In this document: piece after piece, positions 13,301 to 25,025 of the stretch | Position numbering within the stretch: position 1 is the stretch's first letter | Layout of the letters: each line of letters starts with the position of its first letter | From: Pipra filicauda | Taxonomy: Eukaryota > Chordata > Aves > Passeriformes > Pipridae | Length of the DNA stretch: 64,000 nucleotides | Assembly (NCBI RefSeq): GCF_003945595.2 | Contig: NW_024104320.1 | Span: 1,317,288 to 1,381,287 of the forward strand | Direction of reading: 5' to 3' | The notes under the pieces: model-generated | The model's database searches: none | Seen by the model: only the letters and a program-made list of their open reading frames with translations | What the model was told of the DNA's origin: nothing | Made by a program: the position numbers and the translations under genes

Positions 13301-15562
13301 AAGACACAAAATCTGTAATCTGTCAGAGCAGATCCACTGATCACGATATGTAAATCAGTGCTCTTCTGACAGGGATGTCTCTGTGTGCTGTTACTTCTCT
13401 CAGAATAGGATTTTACCCACTAGCTACACATTTCTGTACGTATGTCACGTAAAATGGGAAAGCTCTAAATGGAATATTGTGTTTTTTACGTAAACATATT
13501 TAAGAAACTGTTAAGAAGTGTGGTTAATTAAAAAAACATGTATGCAAATTATTATGTGAAGACCAGCCCCTTGTCTTTTCTATGGAGGCTATATCCAAAC
13601 TAAGGAGACTTCAGGCAGGAAAGCCACTTCTTTATAAGTCTATTTTTTTCATACTTGCAGAGCCTTGATCTTACCCTTCTGGAGGGACTGCCTGGGCCAA
13701 GGGCAACAGGCTGGTTTGATCTGCCATCTGTAAATATCATCTACTGTGGGGACACACATGATGGAAGAGACACTGCTAGAGCAAGACAGAGGTTTTGCAT
13801 CTTCTTATAGAAGTTCACAAATTCTGTGAGCTCAGTTCCACACTCAGGGATATGCTGCTAGACATCAGCTCTCCAAATACCACGTGTATGACTGACTGCA
13901 GTGAGCCCTGTGATGTGGGACCTTGGATTCTCTGAAATCCCCCTGGGTCTCAGGGAAGGCACCAGAGGTCCTCCATCACATCATTCCAACCTGAATTATC
14001 CATCACAGTTGCAGAAATGTTGTCAACAGTTCTGCTGATGCTTGCAGCTCTTGGAATTCCCCCTGCTCTGTAACAGAAAGGCAATTCTAATATAGCAGTT
14101 CAACATGTTTGGGGGAATAGAGTTGGCAGAGCATTTGTTAATCACCCATTCTTCCCTTTTCTGGTTTAGAGTGAGACTCCTGTGGTTCACTGGAGGGAGG
14201 AGAAGAGAACCAAATCTTTCCAGAGTGCCACTTCATCCTTGCTCCCAGCAAGAGCTTAGTTTTTCTGGCTTTCACAACACTAAAGCAAAACAGGTGAGAA
14301 ATTAGGAAGGAAAGCATGTAAGGGATGATTATGCAAAGATTGTCACAGAGAATGATACTCATTTCTCATAATTGTAGGTGTGGGACTCATCCCACAAATT
14401 AACATTTCTGTGTTGAGGCACATACATATGGCTGCCTACATGAAGATAGGCCACTGGGCAACAGAGCTGAGCCTCAGCTCTCTAACATACCTCTAGCCAT
14501 ACACACTATAGTTGTCTAAGTCGGAACCTGCTTACTGAGTCACTTAAAAGTCAGTGGTGAAGAATAGATACTTTTAGGGCACGATTCATTCCATCCTGAA
14601 GTACCTAAAATAGATGAATAGCTCTTGCTTTACGAGCCTAGCTGAATACTCAGATAGGATACAAGTATGGACAGATGAATGCCAAGGAATGATTGTGCAG
14701 TCAGTACATGCATGTCTCTTATAACCTGCCCATTTATCAAGGATCAGCCCACCAATAGCCCTTTCTAGAGCTATGTGATTCCCACCCATGTCCTTCCCAC
14801 TGCTGAATGACCTGTCTCAAACCACTGTTTTTTGACCTAATGTTCCCATATGTATATGCCAGTCTTTTGTGCATGCTTTATAAAGCAATCGGGTTTTTGA
14901 TAGAAACTCCAGTACTTACGCTGTAAAAATTGTAGTGGACAGAAGAGCATGGAATGCTCTTTAAGAAATATTCCTGTCCTGGCAAAGGGAGGGAATGAAT
15001 GATCTAATGGGTCTTTCCATCTGTAAGTCAACATTCAGCTTCCAAATTACGACAGTCTTTTTCTTTCATAGGCATTAAATGTATTTGTTTTTGAAGACAT
15101 CTCTTATTAGTACCTTCTTTTTTACATGATGATGTAAATTTGTACTTTTAAAGTGATATTTTTATGACCTCCACCAAGCACATCAGATAAATTAGGAACT
15201 TCTTGCATGGCTAAATGCTCTTTGCCACAGTGTATGTGCTCAGTTAGATCACTCTCAATTGAAAGCCCGTTGAGACTTGAAGAGGAACAAAGGATAGTAA
15301 TATTTTTAGCAGGCATATATTTATCCCAGCTTGATAAATTGCAAGGGTCATCAAACTCTGTCAGCTCTGGGAAAATAATTTATTATTGTAAAGGAACTCA
15401 GGACAGCATCAGCCGGACATTACCCTGTATTCAAACAGGGTTGACAGTGTAGACACAGTCAAACTCTCAGCAATACCTGCTTTGGAAAATGCACTAGAAA
15501 GCAAATTTTATAAATTATATAAAAATTGGTTGCTTCTGAATCATGTGGGTTCTAGTATCTAT

Positions 15563-15880
15563 TCAAGCAGTTAAATTGTGGTTGAGAATATTGATTGAGA
15601 AACATTGTGGTGTCTCTGTCTTATTTCGCTTGAGGTACGGGTTGTGTTTGATGATAACGCTTCCAATGGCCACGGTAGTTGAATAGTTTGCTGTTGCTGT
15701 CACTGGTAGAGCTGTTCCACTTGGGACAATTTCAGAAGTGTCTGAAGAAAGCTGATTCCCAGCTGTATTTGGAAAATCTTGTAATAAAACACCTTTGACT
15801 TGGTCTTCCCTAGAGGTGTTCTCGCTAGTTAGACTTAGTAGGATCCCCCTACAAAAATATTGGTGAATGTGTTCTAACAC
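15563..15880 (-). other. Minus-strand open stretch, exon-like, unassigned
   Basis: The minus strand is open for about 105 codons and ends at a stop at 15563-15565. On the minus strand an acceptor-like sequence (ATATTTTTGTAG) precedes GGGGATCC near 15845-15860. The stretch contains more CpG dinucleotides than its AT-rich surroundings. The peptide is Ser/Thr/Asn-rich and carries several N-glycosylation-type sequons. I do not recognise it. It lies in the WDCP 5' intron on the same strand as WDCP, so it could be an alternative 5' exon, an unrelated exon or chance. Confidence 0.2.
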
Positions 15881-16472
15881 AAACCTGCTAATTAAAATGA
15901 AACAGTGGTAACATTGTGCTTCTATCCACCTGCTTGTTTAAATAGTTCATCTGTAACTGTCCATATAAGCTAAAAATGAGCTGTAGTGGATGACATTTTT
16001 AATCCATAGCCTCTAAGCTAGTTGAAGTGTTAGGTAGAATTGTACTGAAGGTTCTGTGGGGTCTACATTTTTACTGAGAGGCTGCAGTGGTTCTGTTTTG
16101 GCCTTCTTTTTTATCTGAGATAAGGCCTTAATTTAAAGGAAAATAAAAATACTTTTTCCTGCTTCTCTCGTAGAAAGGATTTGAAATTTTTCTACTTGAA
16201 GGTCAGTTTAAGCCTAAATACCTGTTCTTTGGGATTCAGCCACCTTGATTCCATAGGTGCAAAACCTGGAATGGCTGACACAGCCTTGCCTTTTTCTAAG
16301 AGAGCTAAAGGCCAAATGCTGGGTCAACCCTGATGAGGAGCTGAATACCAGAAAGATTAGTGTCTGTGTTTCTCCTACAGATGAATGTAAAAAGCCTGAG
16401 ATTTTTAGTGGCTGTTGCTGATCTCTTGACACTTACCTGGAATTAAAGCTGTCCCCAGAGTATCGTGCAAAA

Positions 16473-16484
16473 CCCCCCCCCCCC
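16473..16484. repeat. (C)12 homopolymer
   Basis: Twelve consecutive cytosines follow GCAAAA. The run is likely length-polymorphic and error-prone in sequencing. Confidence 0.95.
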
Positions 16485-17489
16485 AACTTTTTACAATCTT
16501 TCTGTGTTGTCCTACTTGTAGCTGTGCTGGTATATCCTGCCTCTCTCTCTGCTGATCTTTTAGTTAGAACTTCAGATCATTTTGATCAGCAGGTTCTAGA
16601 AACTCATTAAACAGTGCTATAATTGCACATGCAGAACGAAGGAAAACAAATACAGCCTTAATTTTCTGAGTCCATTAGCCAACTCCCTTGATTCATTTAT
16701 CTGGAGGATTGAGAATGCCAGTTAATTTCATTTCCACAGTTACATTTTCCAAAATCATCGAAAGACTAATCAGGAGCTTGTAGCTAATATTTGTGGTTTG
16801 TTTGGTTTTCTCCTGTTGTTTGAACTGCTTCCAATATGTCTTGCAGTGACATTTCTTCATGCAGCAGAATAAATACCAAAACTATAGAGAAAAGAGTTTT
16901 ACTGAAGAAAGCGGAAAATGTGTTGCCCTGTAAATACAAAGTTTCTCAAAGTCACTGACTTCCTTCTGTAACTTCCATGGCAAGGAAATGACAGAGCTGG
17001 AATAATTAGTTTACTGTTTATATATGTGATTCCAGTAATGTTCCATTCAGTTTGAAAGAGAGACTTACTTACATTTTTTAATCCATTTTTTGCTATGAAG
17101 GATTGGATGGAAGAGAAAGTCTAATCCTCTTGGACTGTCCATTTAAGATATTGTTATCGTTGGAAATTTTATTTGTGAGACAACACTACATGAGTCTAGC
17201 CTCTGGGTCCCAAGGTGTTATATTTATTTATAATAAAGGATGACCTTTCCCTCTGAAAAGCTGGAATCTAAACAGACAAGGCAGAGTGATCATTCTTGTT
17301 ATATGAATTAGATACTGAGAGCGATTCAGAGCATATCTTCAGTTCAGCAAGCTGCCTTCAAAACAGTCAGCAGTGAAGCAATATCACTGCAGCAATCTGC
17401 ATGTGTGCTAATTAGTCTGGATGGATGCTGCAATTCCATATTTATATTGCATCTGAGATGCTAGCTAGTTTTGTATTAGGCACTTTGGA

Positions 17490-17580
17490 GCATTATGCAT
17501 TGCAAACAGACCCAAAGTGATTTAGGGTCATGCAGTCAGTTTCAGAACTGTGGTTAACCGCACTACCACTTCTTCATTTC
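17490..17580 (-). mobile_element. MIR-like ancient SINE remnant
   Basis: The segment 'agtgatttagggtcatgcag' followed by 'tcagtttcagaactg' and 'ggttaaccgcactaccact' follows the reverse complement of MIR from the 'cccaaggtcacacag' block to the 'ttaaccactatacta' end. It is diverged and judged by eye. Confidence 0.5.
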
Positions 17581-17611
17581 CTTCTCTTGTTCATCTTGCA
17601 GGAAAAATATT

Positions 17612-18030
17612 ACAGACTCATAAATCAGTTCAGGGGAAGGGATCTTTGGAGGCCATATGGTCCAACTGCTTCCTTGGAACAGGGCTGATATCAAAGTTTG
17701 ATCAGGTTTCTTAAGGCTTTTTTTGATCACTCATGCTTTGAAGACTTTTTTTTCAACTTATATTTAGCCAGAATCTCCCTTGCTGTAACTTGTGTCCATT
17801 GCTTTTTGGTCCTTTGGTTGGGCATCTCTAAGAAGAGTATGGTACCATCCTCTCCACTAGCTGTTAGGTAGTTGTAGACAGCAGCTGAGATCCTTCTTCT
17901 CTTTGCCTTCTGCAGGCTGAACAAACCCAGCTCCCTCCCCCTCTCCACATTCTCCTGCCACTAACCGCACTGGAATGTTTGGGATTTTTCCAGTATGTCA
18001 GTACCTTTCCTTAGACTGGGGAGACAAGCC
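17612..18030 (-). mobile_element. Old CR1 LINE 3' fragment
   Basis: The start resembles the reverse complement of the CR1 3' end ('ggccatatggtccaactgct'). Further in are the conserved CR1 blocks 'cttgtgtccattgcttttt', 'gatccttcttctctttgcc' and 'caggctgaacaaacccagct'. There are many mismatches and a poorly matching middle, so this is an old copy. It lies in the same orientation as WDCP. Confidence 0.72.
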
Positions 18031-18391
18031 TGTGAGACCATGAGTCTGTCTAAACCCATGTGTTTCTGGAAGTGATAAATTGTATTAATCTCTTCTGGAA
18101 GCAAGCTCCATTACTAATGTCCTGGTCTTGTGGAATTTTTACCTCCATTCTGGAACATTAAGCAACCAGTTTCTCAGCTCTGGTAGCTGGTGGTGTATAT
18201 CCTGATGAGCTGGAGCTCTTTCCTATGCACACCTGAGGTGACCTCACCTAGTCCTCTAAAAGGCTTTGGAGATCAGGTCCAAGACTTTCATAATGACTCA
18301 CATAAAGGTGCTATGAGAGAGAATATGTGAATATCTGAGTTGGGAAGAAGCCGGTGAGAGAGAAGCGTTGGCTTTCAAGGCAGTTTTAATG

Positions 18392-18898
18392 CTACTGAAA
18401 AATCCCAGCTGCAGTTTTGCACTCACAGCTACAGCTGCAAGAGGAAAGTGTGGATACAGATGTGGATAAGGATTTCCAAGAGGACGATAAGGATTCAGAA
18501 TAATTGCTTCTGGAGGACGATTTACTCTGTTTCGGGGCTTTTGGAAAAGTACCAGTTGGTAGGAGGTGACTGTGCTGCAGGCCTGTGGTAACCAGCAGTA
18601 GCGAGAAGCGAGACAGCCCTCCTATAACTGGTACATTGAGATTTTTGGGTTTGATCTGCTCATCAAATGGCTGACACTGTGGGTGTGCTGTCAGAATTGC
18701 CTTAGGCACATGCTTTCAGAGAAATTCCTGATTCTGGCCTGACTCTTTTGTCAAGGCTGGTGATGCACAGGAACATTCGCAGTGACACGACCTGCTGAGC
18801 TCTGCAGGTTGGGGTTTATTTTGATCAGTTTTTTTCCACTGTGGTGCTGGTTTTGCATGACCTGTACACTTTGAGATTAAAATCACTTGGTTGTGCAT
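18392..18898 (-). other. Cys/Ser-rich open stretch interrupted by one stop
   Basis: Two minus-strand frames (18716-18898 and 18392-18709) lie in the same register and are separated by a single in-frame stop at 18716-18718, giving about 166 open codons otherwise. Both parts hold a short cysteine cluster (SCHCECSC and SCSCSCECK), suggesting a small internal duplication. No homology is recognised and no splice context is convincing. It is most likely chance or a decayed sequence. Confidence 0.15.
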
Positions 18899-21800
18899 GT
18901 TGGTTCAGTGAGTGGAAAGGTCAGTATTGGTAACACATTTTTAATTTGTTTTCACTGTTCATAGAACACTTGTTGGGTTTCAAAATAATGCTCAGTCTTT
19001 CTCCATGGATGCTGGTGAGGGAAATGTGTCCTCTTGGGGGGTTTTTGTGGCTTCCATGAATTTACACATTTCCAGAATTTTGCTTTCCGTTTATGGGCAA
19101 TTTAGTGCTTTGCCTTCCAGAGGTGTTCTTCATGGGCATATGGAATCTATCACACATGATTTGTAGATCCTTTGTAGATTTTAAAAACAATGAAGAATAG
19201 GATTTCACAATATAGGAACTATGAACTAAATTAAAACACTCTAAAAATTTGAAAACTGTTTGCCTTCCTGAAAGTGGAAATGCATAAATAGTTTGCAAAC
19301 AGTGCAGGCTGTAGGGGGGTTAACTGAAGAAAATGAGATGTTCAGCTGCTAAACTTTGTGGGTATGGGCTTTTGAAAAAACCTCATAATGACTGCGGTCC
19401 TCTTTGTGACCACTGAAGAATCTCAGATGTTGGAGTCATGTGGTTCCATCAAAACATTTGAGAAGGAGGGTCGAGAGAACCCCCTGCTTTTCCAGACTGC
19501 TCTTCCTGTTGCCAGGATAGAAAAACATGCTGTGGGAAGGTCTTGTGGTAAAGGGCTGTTCAGGAAAGTGAGCTCTCCAGAGTCTTGGAAGCTGAAACTA
19601 GTGTACTTATCCTTAATACAGACATGCTGAATTGCAAAGTGGGTGAGGTGGATGTCATGCAATGGCTTTCAAAGAGCGTTCTTAAAACACTAATCTGGTC
19701 TGCTTTGATAATCTGGTTTTAGCCATTTCCTTGGTCATGAACTTTCCCTCTTAGTCCCTTTGTCCCTTCTGTTTCCCCTCCAATTCTCTGCCAGTCCTAA
19801 ACCACTTTTTCTTATACTTCAGAAGCTTTCCTGAAGATATGGACATTCCTTGTTACAGTCCACTCTTCCAAGTTCTTCATGTGCTGTGGAGTTTTTAACA
19901 TACCCTTGGGTGCCTTAATGCCTACAGTGAGGACCATAAGATGAAAAATAGAAACGTTACTTGTTCAATACCTGTGCTGTCAAAAATTTAAAAAAATATT
20001 TAACCAACAACTTTGAGGTATCCTCTATGGATCCTTTTTTGTGTTTTGGAGCTTGGTCTCACCTTTCTTTGCATGTGCTTGGGAATATGAGCGTAGGGGA
20101 TCTAATTAGCTCATGCCCCAGAGAAGCTCTGTTTGCATTTAGAGACCCAGCATGGTGCAACAGGCCAGGGGATAGGATGCTTATAGATACAGCATGTTAG
20201 ACCTAGGTCAGTGCTTGGGCCCTTCTAATCCCATCCTTTGGCTTGTGAATTTTGCTGTTGGTGGGGCTTGCTTTTTTATTAGGGTCATTAGTCTGCCTGA
20301 GGATGCTGGAGTCTGTGTTTAAGGCCTGTTGCTTGATATGACACTCGGAGCAGATATTCTGTGATCCCACCTGAACTATATCTGTTATGTGACTGAGTCC
20401 AATCTCCCCCTTCCACATGCCACCACTTGGGAATGTCTATTATTCTCCCATCATGGAGAGATGTGTGGCCCTGATCAAAGGAAAGACATTCTTATAAAAA
20501 CTTAAGGGAGCCCAGCAAAGTATAAATTGCTTTTATCCATCAGACTTATGCCTTCCGAGGTTCTGATTGTCTGAGTGGACACAGACATCTACCTGGAGCC
20601 TGGATGAAAGCAGCTGTTTCTTGTAAAGTCAAGGGCCCTAATAGGACACCATGTACCTAGAATTTCCCTTCATATGTGCTCAGCATTTCCTATGCCATCC
20701 TTGTTGCTCTGTAATGACTCAGAGGCACATCTGGAACTAGTAATGTTCATGCATTCTTAATACCTCTGTGCCACTTATCTCCTACCTGGCATTTGCCTGT
20801 TTCTCAAATGTGTTTTTAGTATCTTCCTACTCATTGGAAAACAAACAACACTCTGAGATTGGCACTGAAGATAATCCCTCTTCAGAATTTGCACTTTACA
20901 GACCAGTTCTGATGAACTGCAGTAGGTGCCTGCTTATTCTATACGTGCTACATACAGAGGTAGAATTCACTGGGGTGGGAGGCAGGCAAAAGGAATCCCT
21001 GTCCAGTCCTCATTACTGCTTCTGGACTTGTGTGAGCCCATGATTTTCCTCACTTGCCCACTTTTGGGGAGTTTCTGCTAACCAGCCCCCGAAATTTTGG
21101 AGCGTCTGACCCACAATAAAAGATACATACAATAGAGCATGTAGTTGAACAGACCGATCCGAGTAGTGTGAAAAGCTGCATGGAGATGGTCAGTGTAGCT
21201 CAGAGTGTAGATCACAATTACAAACCAACACAGTAATTCCCCAGTTCATTCATCCTGACAGCTGCCCATATAGAAGAAAATCTTTTTGCCGGAATGGAAC
21301 CCAGTTTGCAACAGATAAAAATCGTGGGAAAGCAATGCCAAAGAACTGTAGGTTAGAATTAGATAGATACAGACAGCTCTTTCAGTTGGACAACTGATGA
21401 TGTTACAGTTCCATTTTTATTTTTAACCCAGAACACACAGAACTGTAAATAGAACTATTCCTTCAGAGGCAGTGAAAACTCTTGATATTCAAGTACACAA
21501 TAAGTTTATGAGGAAATAGTATTTTTCATCTATTACAAGTGCACTCATCAGAAGTAGTTGCAGCAAAATTGAATATGTAATCTTGCATCACAGAAACACC
21601 TGAGCAATCAATACATGGATTTTCCTATTTAAAACATGGATACGAACAAGAAGCTATAAATTGTTTTGCATTGAAACTCAAGGTCGCTGCCAGCCCGTTA
21701 GAGACCTGCCACTGCTACTGCTGTGTGGGGTCACCACCGATGGGTACCACTGCCCTGGTGCTGCTGCTCACCAGCAGAATCGGGGTGACATTCACTTCAG

Positions 21801-22214
21801 CGTGATGTGCGAGTACGGATGCTTTCCTTCATGGCTTTTTGTAACTAGAAACGCCAACCCTCCACTCGCACCCAGACACGTCCTGGTGTCCAGATGGTTT
21901 GGGAGCGCGGTGCCCTGTTCCCCTGTCTGCCCCCTTGCCTGCGCTGTGCAGCGGTACCGCACCGCTACCCCCTGAGCCTTCTTGCCGCTCGGACCCCGCA
22001 CAGGCACGGTAAGATGGAGGGGGGGAACGGCGCCGAAACCCCCAGGGGAGCCCCCACTAAAGCGAGCCCTGGCCGGGGGATGGCAGCGGCATCCCCCGCA
22101 CAGCCGCGGGGTGCGGGGCGATGCGGACGGGCGGACCACCCGCGGCAGAGCGCTCCTCGTTCCCCTGTCCCCCCTGTGCCCGGAACGGGGGCGGGCGGCC
22201 CCCTCTTCTCCCTT

Positions 22215-22246
22215 CCCCGCCCCTCCCCGCCCCTGCCCCGCATTGG
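22215..22246 (+). promoter_or_regulatory. Tandem GC boxes and inverted CCAAT box
   Basis: Repeated CCCCGCCCC elements (22215-22241) are Sp1/KLF-type sites. ATTGG at 22242-22246 is an inverted CCAAT box for NF-Y. This pairing about 175 bases upstream of the FKBP1B start codon is typical of a TATA-less CpG-island promoter, and it can drive transcription in both directions. Confidence 0.7.
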
Positions 22247-22340
22247 CTGCGGGCGCTGACGGGCAGCTGGGCGGCCCCTGCCCGGGCCGCCCAGGGGCAC
22301 TGCCCGCACTGGGGGTCCGGCCGCGCCGGGGAGCGGGGCC

Positions 22341-22410
22341 GAGCCGAGCCGAGCCGGGCTGAGCTAAGCTAAGCTGAGCTGAGCTGAGCTGAGCGGAGCC
22401 GAACGGAGCC
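22341..22410 (+). repeat. 14-unit GAGCY pentanucleotide repeat in the FKBP1B 5' leader
   Basis: The 70 bases divide exactly into fourteen pentamers: GAGCC three times, GGGCT, then GAGCT/AAGCT units, then GAGCG, GAGCC, GAACG and GAGCC. The tract stops nine bases before the FKBP1B start codon. It lies downstream of the GC and CCAAT boxes, so it is probably transcribed as 5' UTR. A length-variable repeat placed there could alter leader structure and translation. Confidence 0.9.
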
Positions 22411-22419
22411 GGTGCCGCC

Positions 22420-22456
22420 ATGGGGGTGGAGATCGAGACCATCTCTCCGGGAGACG
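22420..22456 (+). CDS. FKBP1B: FKBP1B coding exon 1 (FKBP12.6, calstabin-2)
   Basis: ATG at 22420 lies in a near-perfect Kozak context (GCCGCCATGG). It encodes MGVEIETISPGD plus the first base of Gly13, then a donor GTACGG at 22457. Glu4-Ile5 distinguishes FKBP1B from FKBP1A (Gln-Val at this place). FKBP1B is a 108-residue peptidyl-prolyl cis-trans isomerase that binds FK506 and stabilises the closed state of the cardiac ryanodine receptor RyR2 on the sarcoplasmic reticulum. The exon ends in the same place and phase as in mammals. It is fused to a CpG-island promoter shared with WDCP. Exons 3 and 4, which hold most of the isomerase pocket, are not found in the window. Confidence 0.95.
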
Positions 22457-22551
22457 GTACGGGGCCGTGCGGGAGCAGCCCTGCGGCGCGGGGCCGGCGG
22501 GGCACGGGGGGCTCCGGGAGCGGGGAGCCGCGGAGCGAGGGGACAGCGGTG

Positions 22552-22578
22552 CGGGAGGGGAGGGGAAGGGAGGGGAGG
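22552..22578 (+). other. Potential G-quadruplex motif at the start of FKBP1B intron 1
   Basis: Five runs of three or more guanines are separated by single or double adenines (GGG-A-GGGG-A-GGGG-AA-GGG-A-GGGG). This meets the usual G4 pattern on the coding strand about 100 bases past the exon 1 donor. Confidence 0.7.
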
Positions 22579-22954
22579 CACGGCCACCCCCGCAGCCCCG
22601 CAACCCCGCGGGCACGAACCCCCGGTGCGGGAGTGGCGGGGGCGGCGAGGCGGCCGGGGTTTCTGTGGCATCCGCCGACAGCTGCACAGCCCGAGCGCGG
22701 GGTCAGCGCCGCCGGGGAGCCCAAACTTTCCCCGGTGGCGAGCCTGGCCTCGCCGGGACCACCGTCCGCCAGTGCCAGCATCCCCCCAGCGTGGCACCGC
22801 CGCCTCCCGGTCCAGCGTGGGATGCTGGCGAGGGCTGAGGTCCAGCCCGGGTGGCAGTCACTCACCTCTCCTTGGCACAAACCCGCCTTTCCAGAGCCAA
22901 TTCGTGGTATTCTGCTCGTCTGTGGGATTATAATATAATTTCATAAGGGTTTGG

Positions 22955-22987
22955 GGTTTTTTTTTTGTTGTTTGTTTGTTTGTTTTT
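22955..22987. repeat. Poly(T)/(TTTG)n low-complexity tract
   Basis: A T-run is followed by GTTG and repeated TTTG units just beyond the CpG island edge. Confidence 0.85.
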
Positions 22988-24186
22988 AAGAGGATATAAT
23001 TTCTAACATACATATGTGTCTATATAATAGGCCAAGTTCACCCTTGGGTGATATACAATGAATACTGCATTGAAGTTGATCATACCTTAAGTTTCTTGCC
23101 CCAATATTGATCCTTTCTTTATGTATGCTTTTAAATTTGCTTCTCCCTCTATGCTGTTTAGCTCTAGGGATTGAATTCTTCTCTTGGTTGCACAGATGTA
23201 AAAGCTGAATGGTTATGTGGATATAAGTAATGGTGCTGGGTTGAGAGTAGGAAGGAGGGTGGAACTTAGTCTCACAGTGGTACTTTCTAGCTATTAAATA
23301 GATCAAGGCTGTCTTTGTAAGCAATATGGTATTCCAAATAAGGTTATATGGATTAGTTCTCTTGGTTGCAAGTCTTAATCAAAATCATCTGACTTTAAGC
23401 ACTGTCTTAAACCACAGCGAGTCAGTGGTCTTGCAAATCTCTGCTTTTAATTCAGCTTTGATGTGAAATTATGTAGCTTCGTTGGCTTTGCTGGTGGTAT
23501 ACTCACACAGCAGAGTATGTGTCCATAAGGTCTGATAGTGCTTTTCTCAGATCTCTGTATAATAATGCATCATTTGAATAATACCTGTTTTACAAAGGGT
23601 AGGATTCATCTCACCTAACTTTTCTCAGGTTAGCTGGCTAGTCTAAAGCAGCCTTCTCATTTTTCTCTGTGGTCAGCTCCAGAGAATGATTCGTCTTGGC
23701 TCTCTCTGGATAGGCTGGCTTTCTCTCAAAGCACTGCTAATTCTCTACTGTCAATGGAGGAAGCCCAGGAGACTGGCATATGATAGTTGCCTGTGTTGTA
23801 AATGGCTGAATTTAAAAGAGATGAATCCCACTGTAGCATGCCATGGTGCCCTAACTGGACACCTATTGCACTGCATTTTGTGCAACTCATAGCTAGAGAT
23901 ATTCCTGCCAGCAGAGCTGATGAAGGAGGCTGTTCATGTGGTGCTTGGAAACACCATCTTCTCAATTTAATGCTGTAAATGTTTTTTCCTTGCATTAGCC
24001 CGTCCTCCTGCCATTTACTGCTTGTGTGCTTTTGGCATGTAAGCCCTGAGGCTGTAGCTTGTGTGTTACTTGTTGGTTTATACCCTGTGAAGTGCCCTGT
24101 AATGCATAACTTGTTATCGTGTTAATTCTGACTAAAGAGCCCAGAAAGCTGACTAAGATATGAGCTTCAGTTTTAGCTAAAGGATT

Positions 24187-24314
24187 GTCCAGTTCCAGCA
24201 CCCTGCCATGAACAGGGACACCTTCCACTAGACCAGGTTGCTCCAAGCCCTGTCCAACCTGGCCTTGAACACTTCCAGGTATGGAGCATTCACAACTTCT
24301 CTGGGCAACCTATG
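24187..24314 (-). mobile_element. CR1 LINE 3' fragment
   Basis: Reading on plus, 'ccttccactagaccaggttg' then 'ggccttgaacacttccaggt' and 'cacaacttctctgggcaacc' are the reverse complement of the CR1 3' UTR. The 3'-terminal octamer repeats are missing, so both ends are truncated or eroded. It lies in FKBP1B intron 1, antisense to the gene. Confidence 0.88.
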
Positions 24315-25025
24315 TAAATCCCCAGTTTTTAGCTTTCTGTCAAGGATGTTCCTTAATAGTTGGTCTCGCTGATGCTTTATGAACCTGGGCATTCCCCTGG
24401 CCAACCTTGAGAAATTAAGATTAGCGGCTTTAATACACCATTGGCACTAATTGAGCCTGGAAAATCATTCCTTAGCTTTTAGTGCCTTTGGCAGTACCTA
24501 AAACAGGTAAAATGGGAATGGTAATTTCATTTTCCAGTGTCAAGCAAATAATTTAAGCCTTTTTTCCTTTCAGTATGAACATTTTAGGAGGAGCTACCAG
24601 GCTCTTACAAGAATTCAGTGTATTACTGCTTTACTGTTGCCCGATGCTACAAAATTAAACTGCCTTTGTATATGAAAATTTGTGTAAAACCCATTCCTGC
24701 TAATTAAAGATGCCCTTATAGAGCTGTCATGAGTGAAAGACATTAGAGATGTGAATACAAATGTATTTTTTCACGATTGTAGACTAATACTTTATTTAAA
24801 AAACCATAGCAAAAACATTCTGAGAATTTTAATGTTATAATCCATGAAGTTTTGACTGTCCTTTTGCACTTACAGAATGTAAATGTATATAAAATGCAGA
24901 TATGTAGGGAAAATTATGTAAGGAAAATAGTATTTGGTCGAAGAGCTAAACAGAAGCCAAACTGGGACCTTCTAACCTAAAGCATCCCATTCCAGTCTTG
25001 CATATTAGTGATTTGATAACACATA

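Larger units (their letters stand above)
8892..21880 (-). other. WDCP 5' UTR and 5' intron region
   Basis: The WDCP start codon is at 8891 and the only CpG island is 13 kb upstream, next to FKBP1B. The human gene has a noncoding first exon in a promoter shared with FKBP1B. I infer that most of this span is WDCP intron 1. The acceptor just upstream of 8891 cannot be fixed by eye; AG sites at minus-strand positions around 9055-9075 are possible. Beyond the items listed separately (exon at 9754-10280, open stretches at 15.6 and 18.5 kb, MIR-like and CR1 remnants at 17.5-18.0 kb, poly(C) at 16.47 kb) I see only unique AT-rich sequence, for example 10340-15560 and 18900-21660. Confidence 0.55.
21880..22870. 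promoter_or_regulatory. CpG island, shared WDCP/FKBP1B bidirectional promoter region
   Basis: GC content and CpG density rise sharply here compared with the AT-rich flanks, which is the only such block in the window. It lies between WDCP (minus strand, start codon at 8891) and FKBP1B (plus strand, start codon at 22420). In human the two genes are also divergent, with closely spaced 5' ends. FKBP1B transcription should start between about 22255 and 22340. The WDCP first exon should lie upstream on the minus strand. Minus-strand GTGAGC/GTGAGT sites at about 21770 and 22863 are possible donors, but neither can be proved from sequence. The long open frames here on both strands, the largest 362 codons (21792-22880, minus), come from high GC content and lack stops by composition. 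Confidence 0.88.

Noticed and set aside
21792..22880. 362-codon minus-strand frame and several 83-173-codon frames on both strands in the CpG island
   Set aside because: Open in many frames at once because of high GC content, Pro/Arg/Gly-rich, and overlapping a promoter, FKBP1B exon 1 and a 5' leader repeat.
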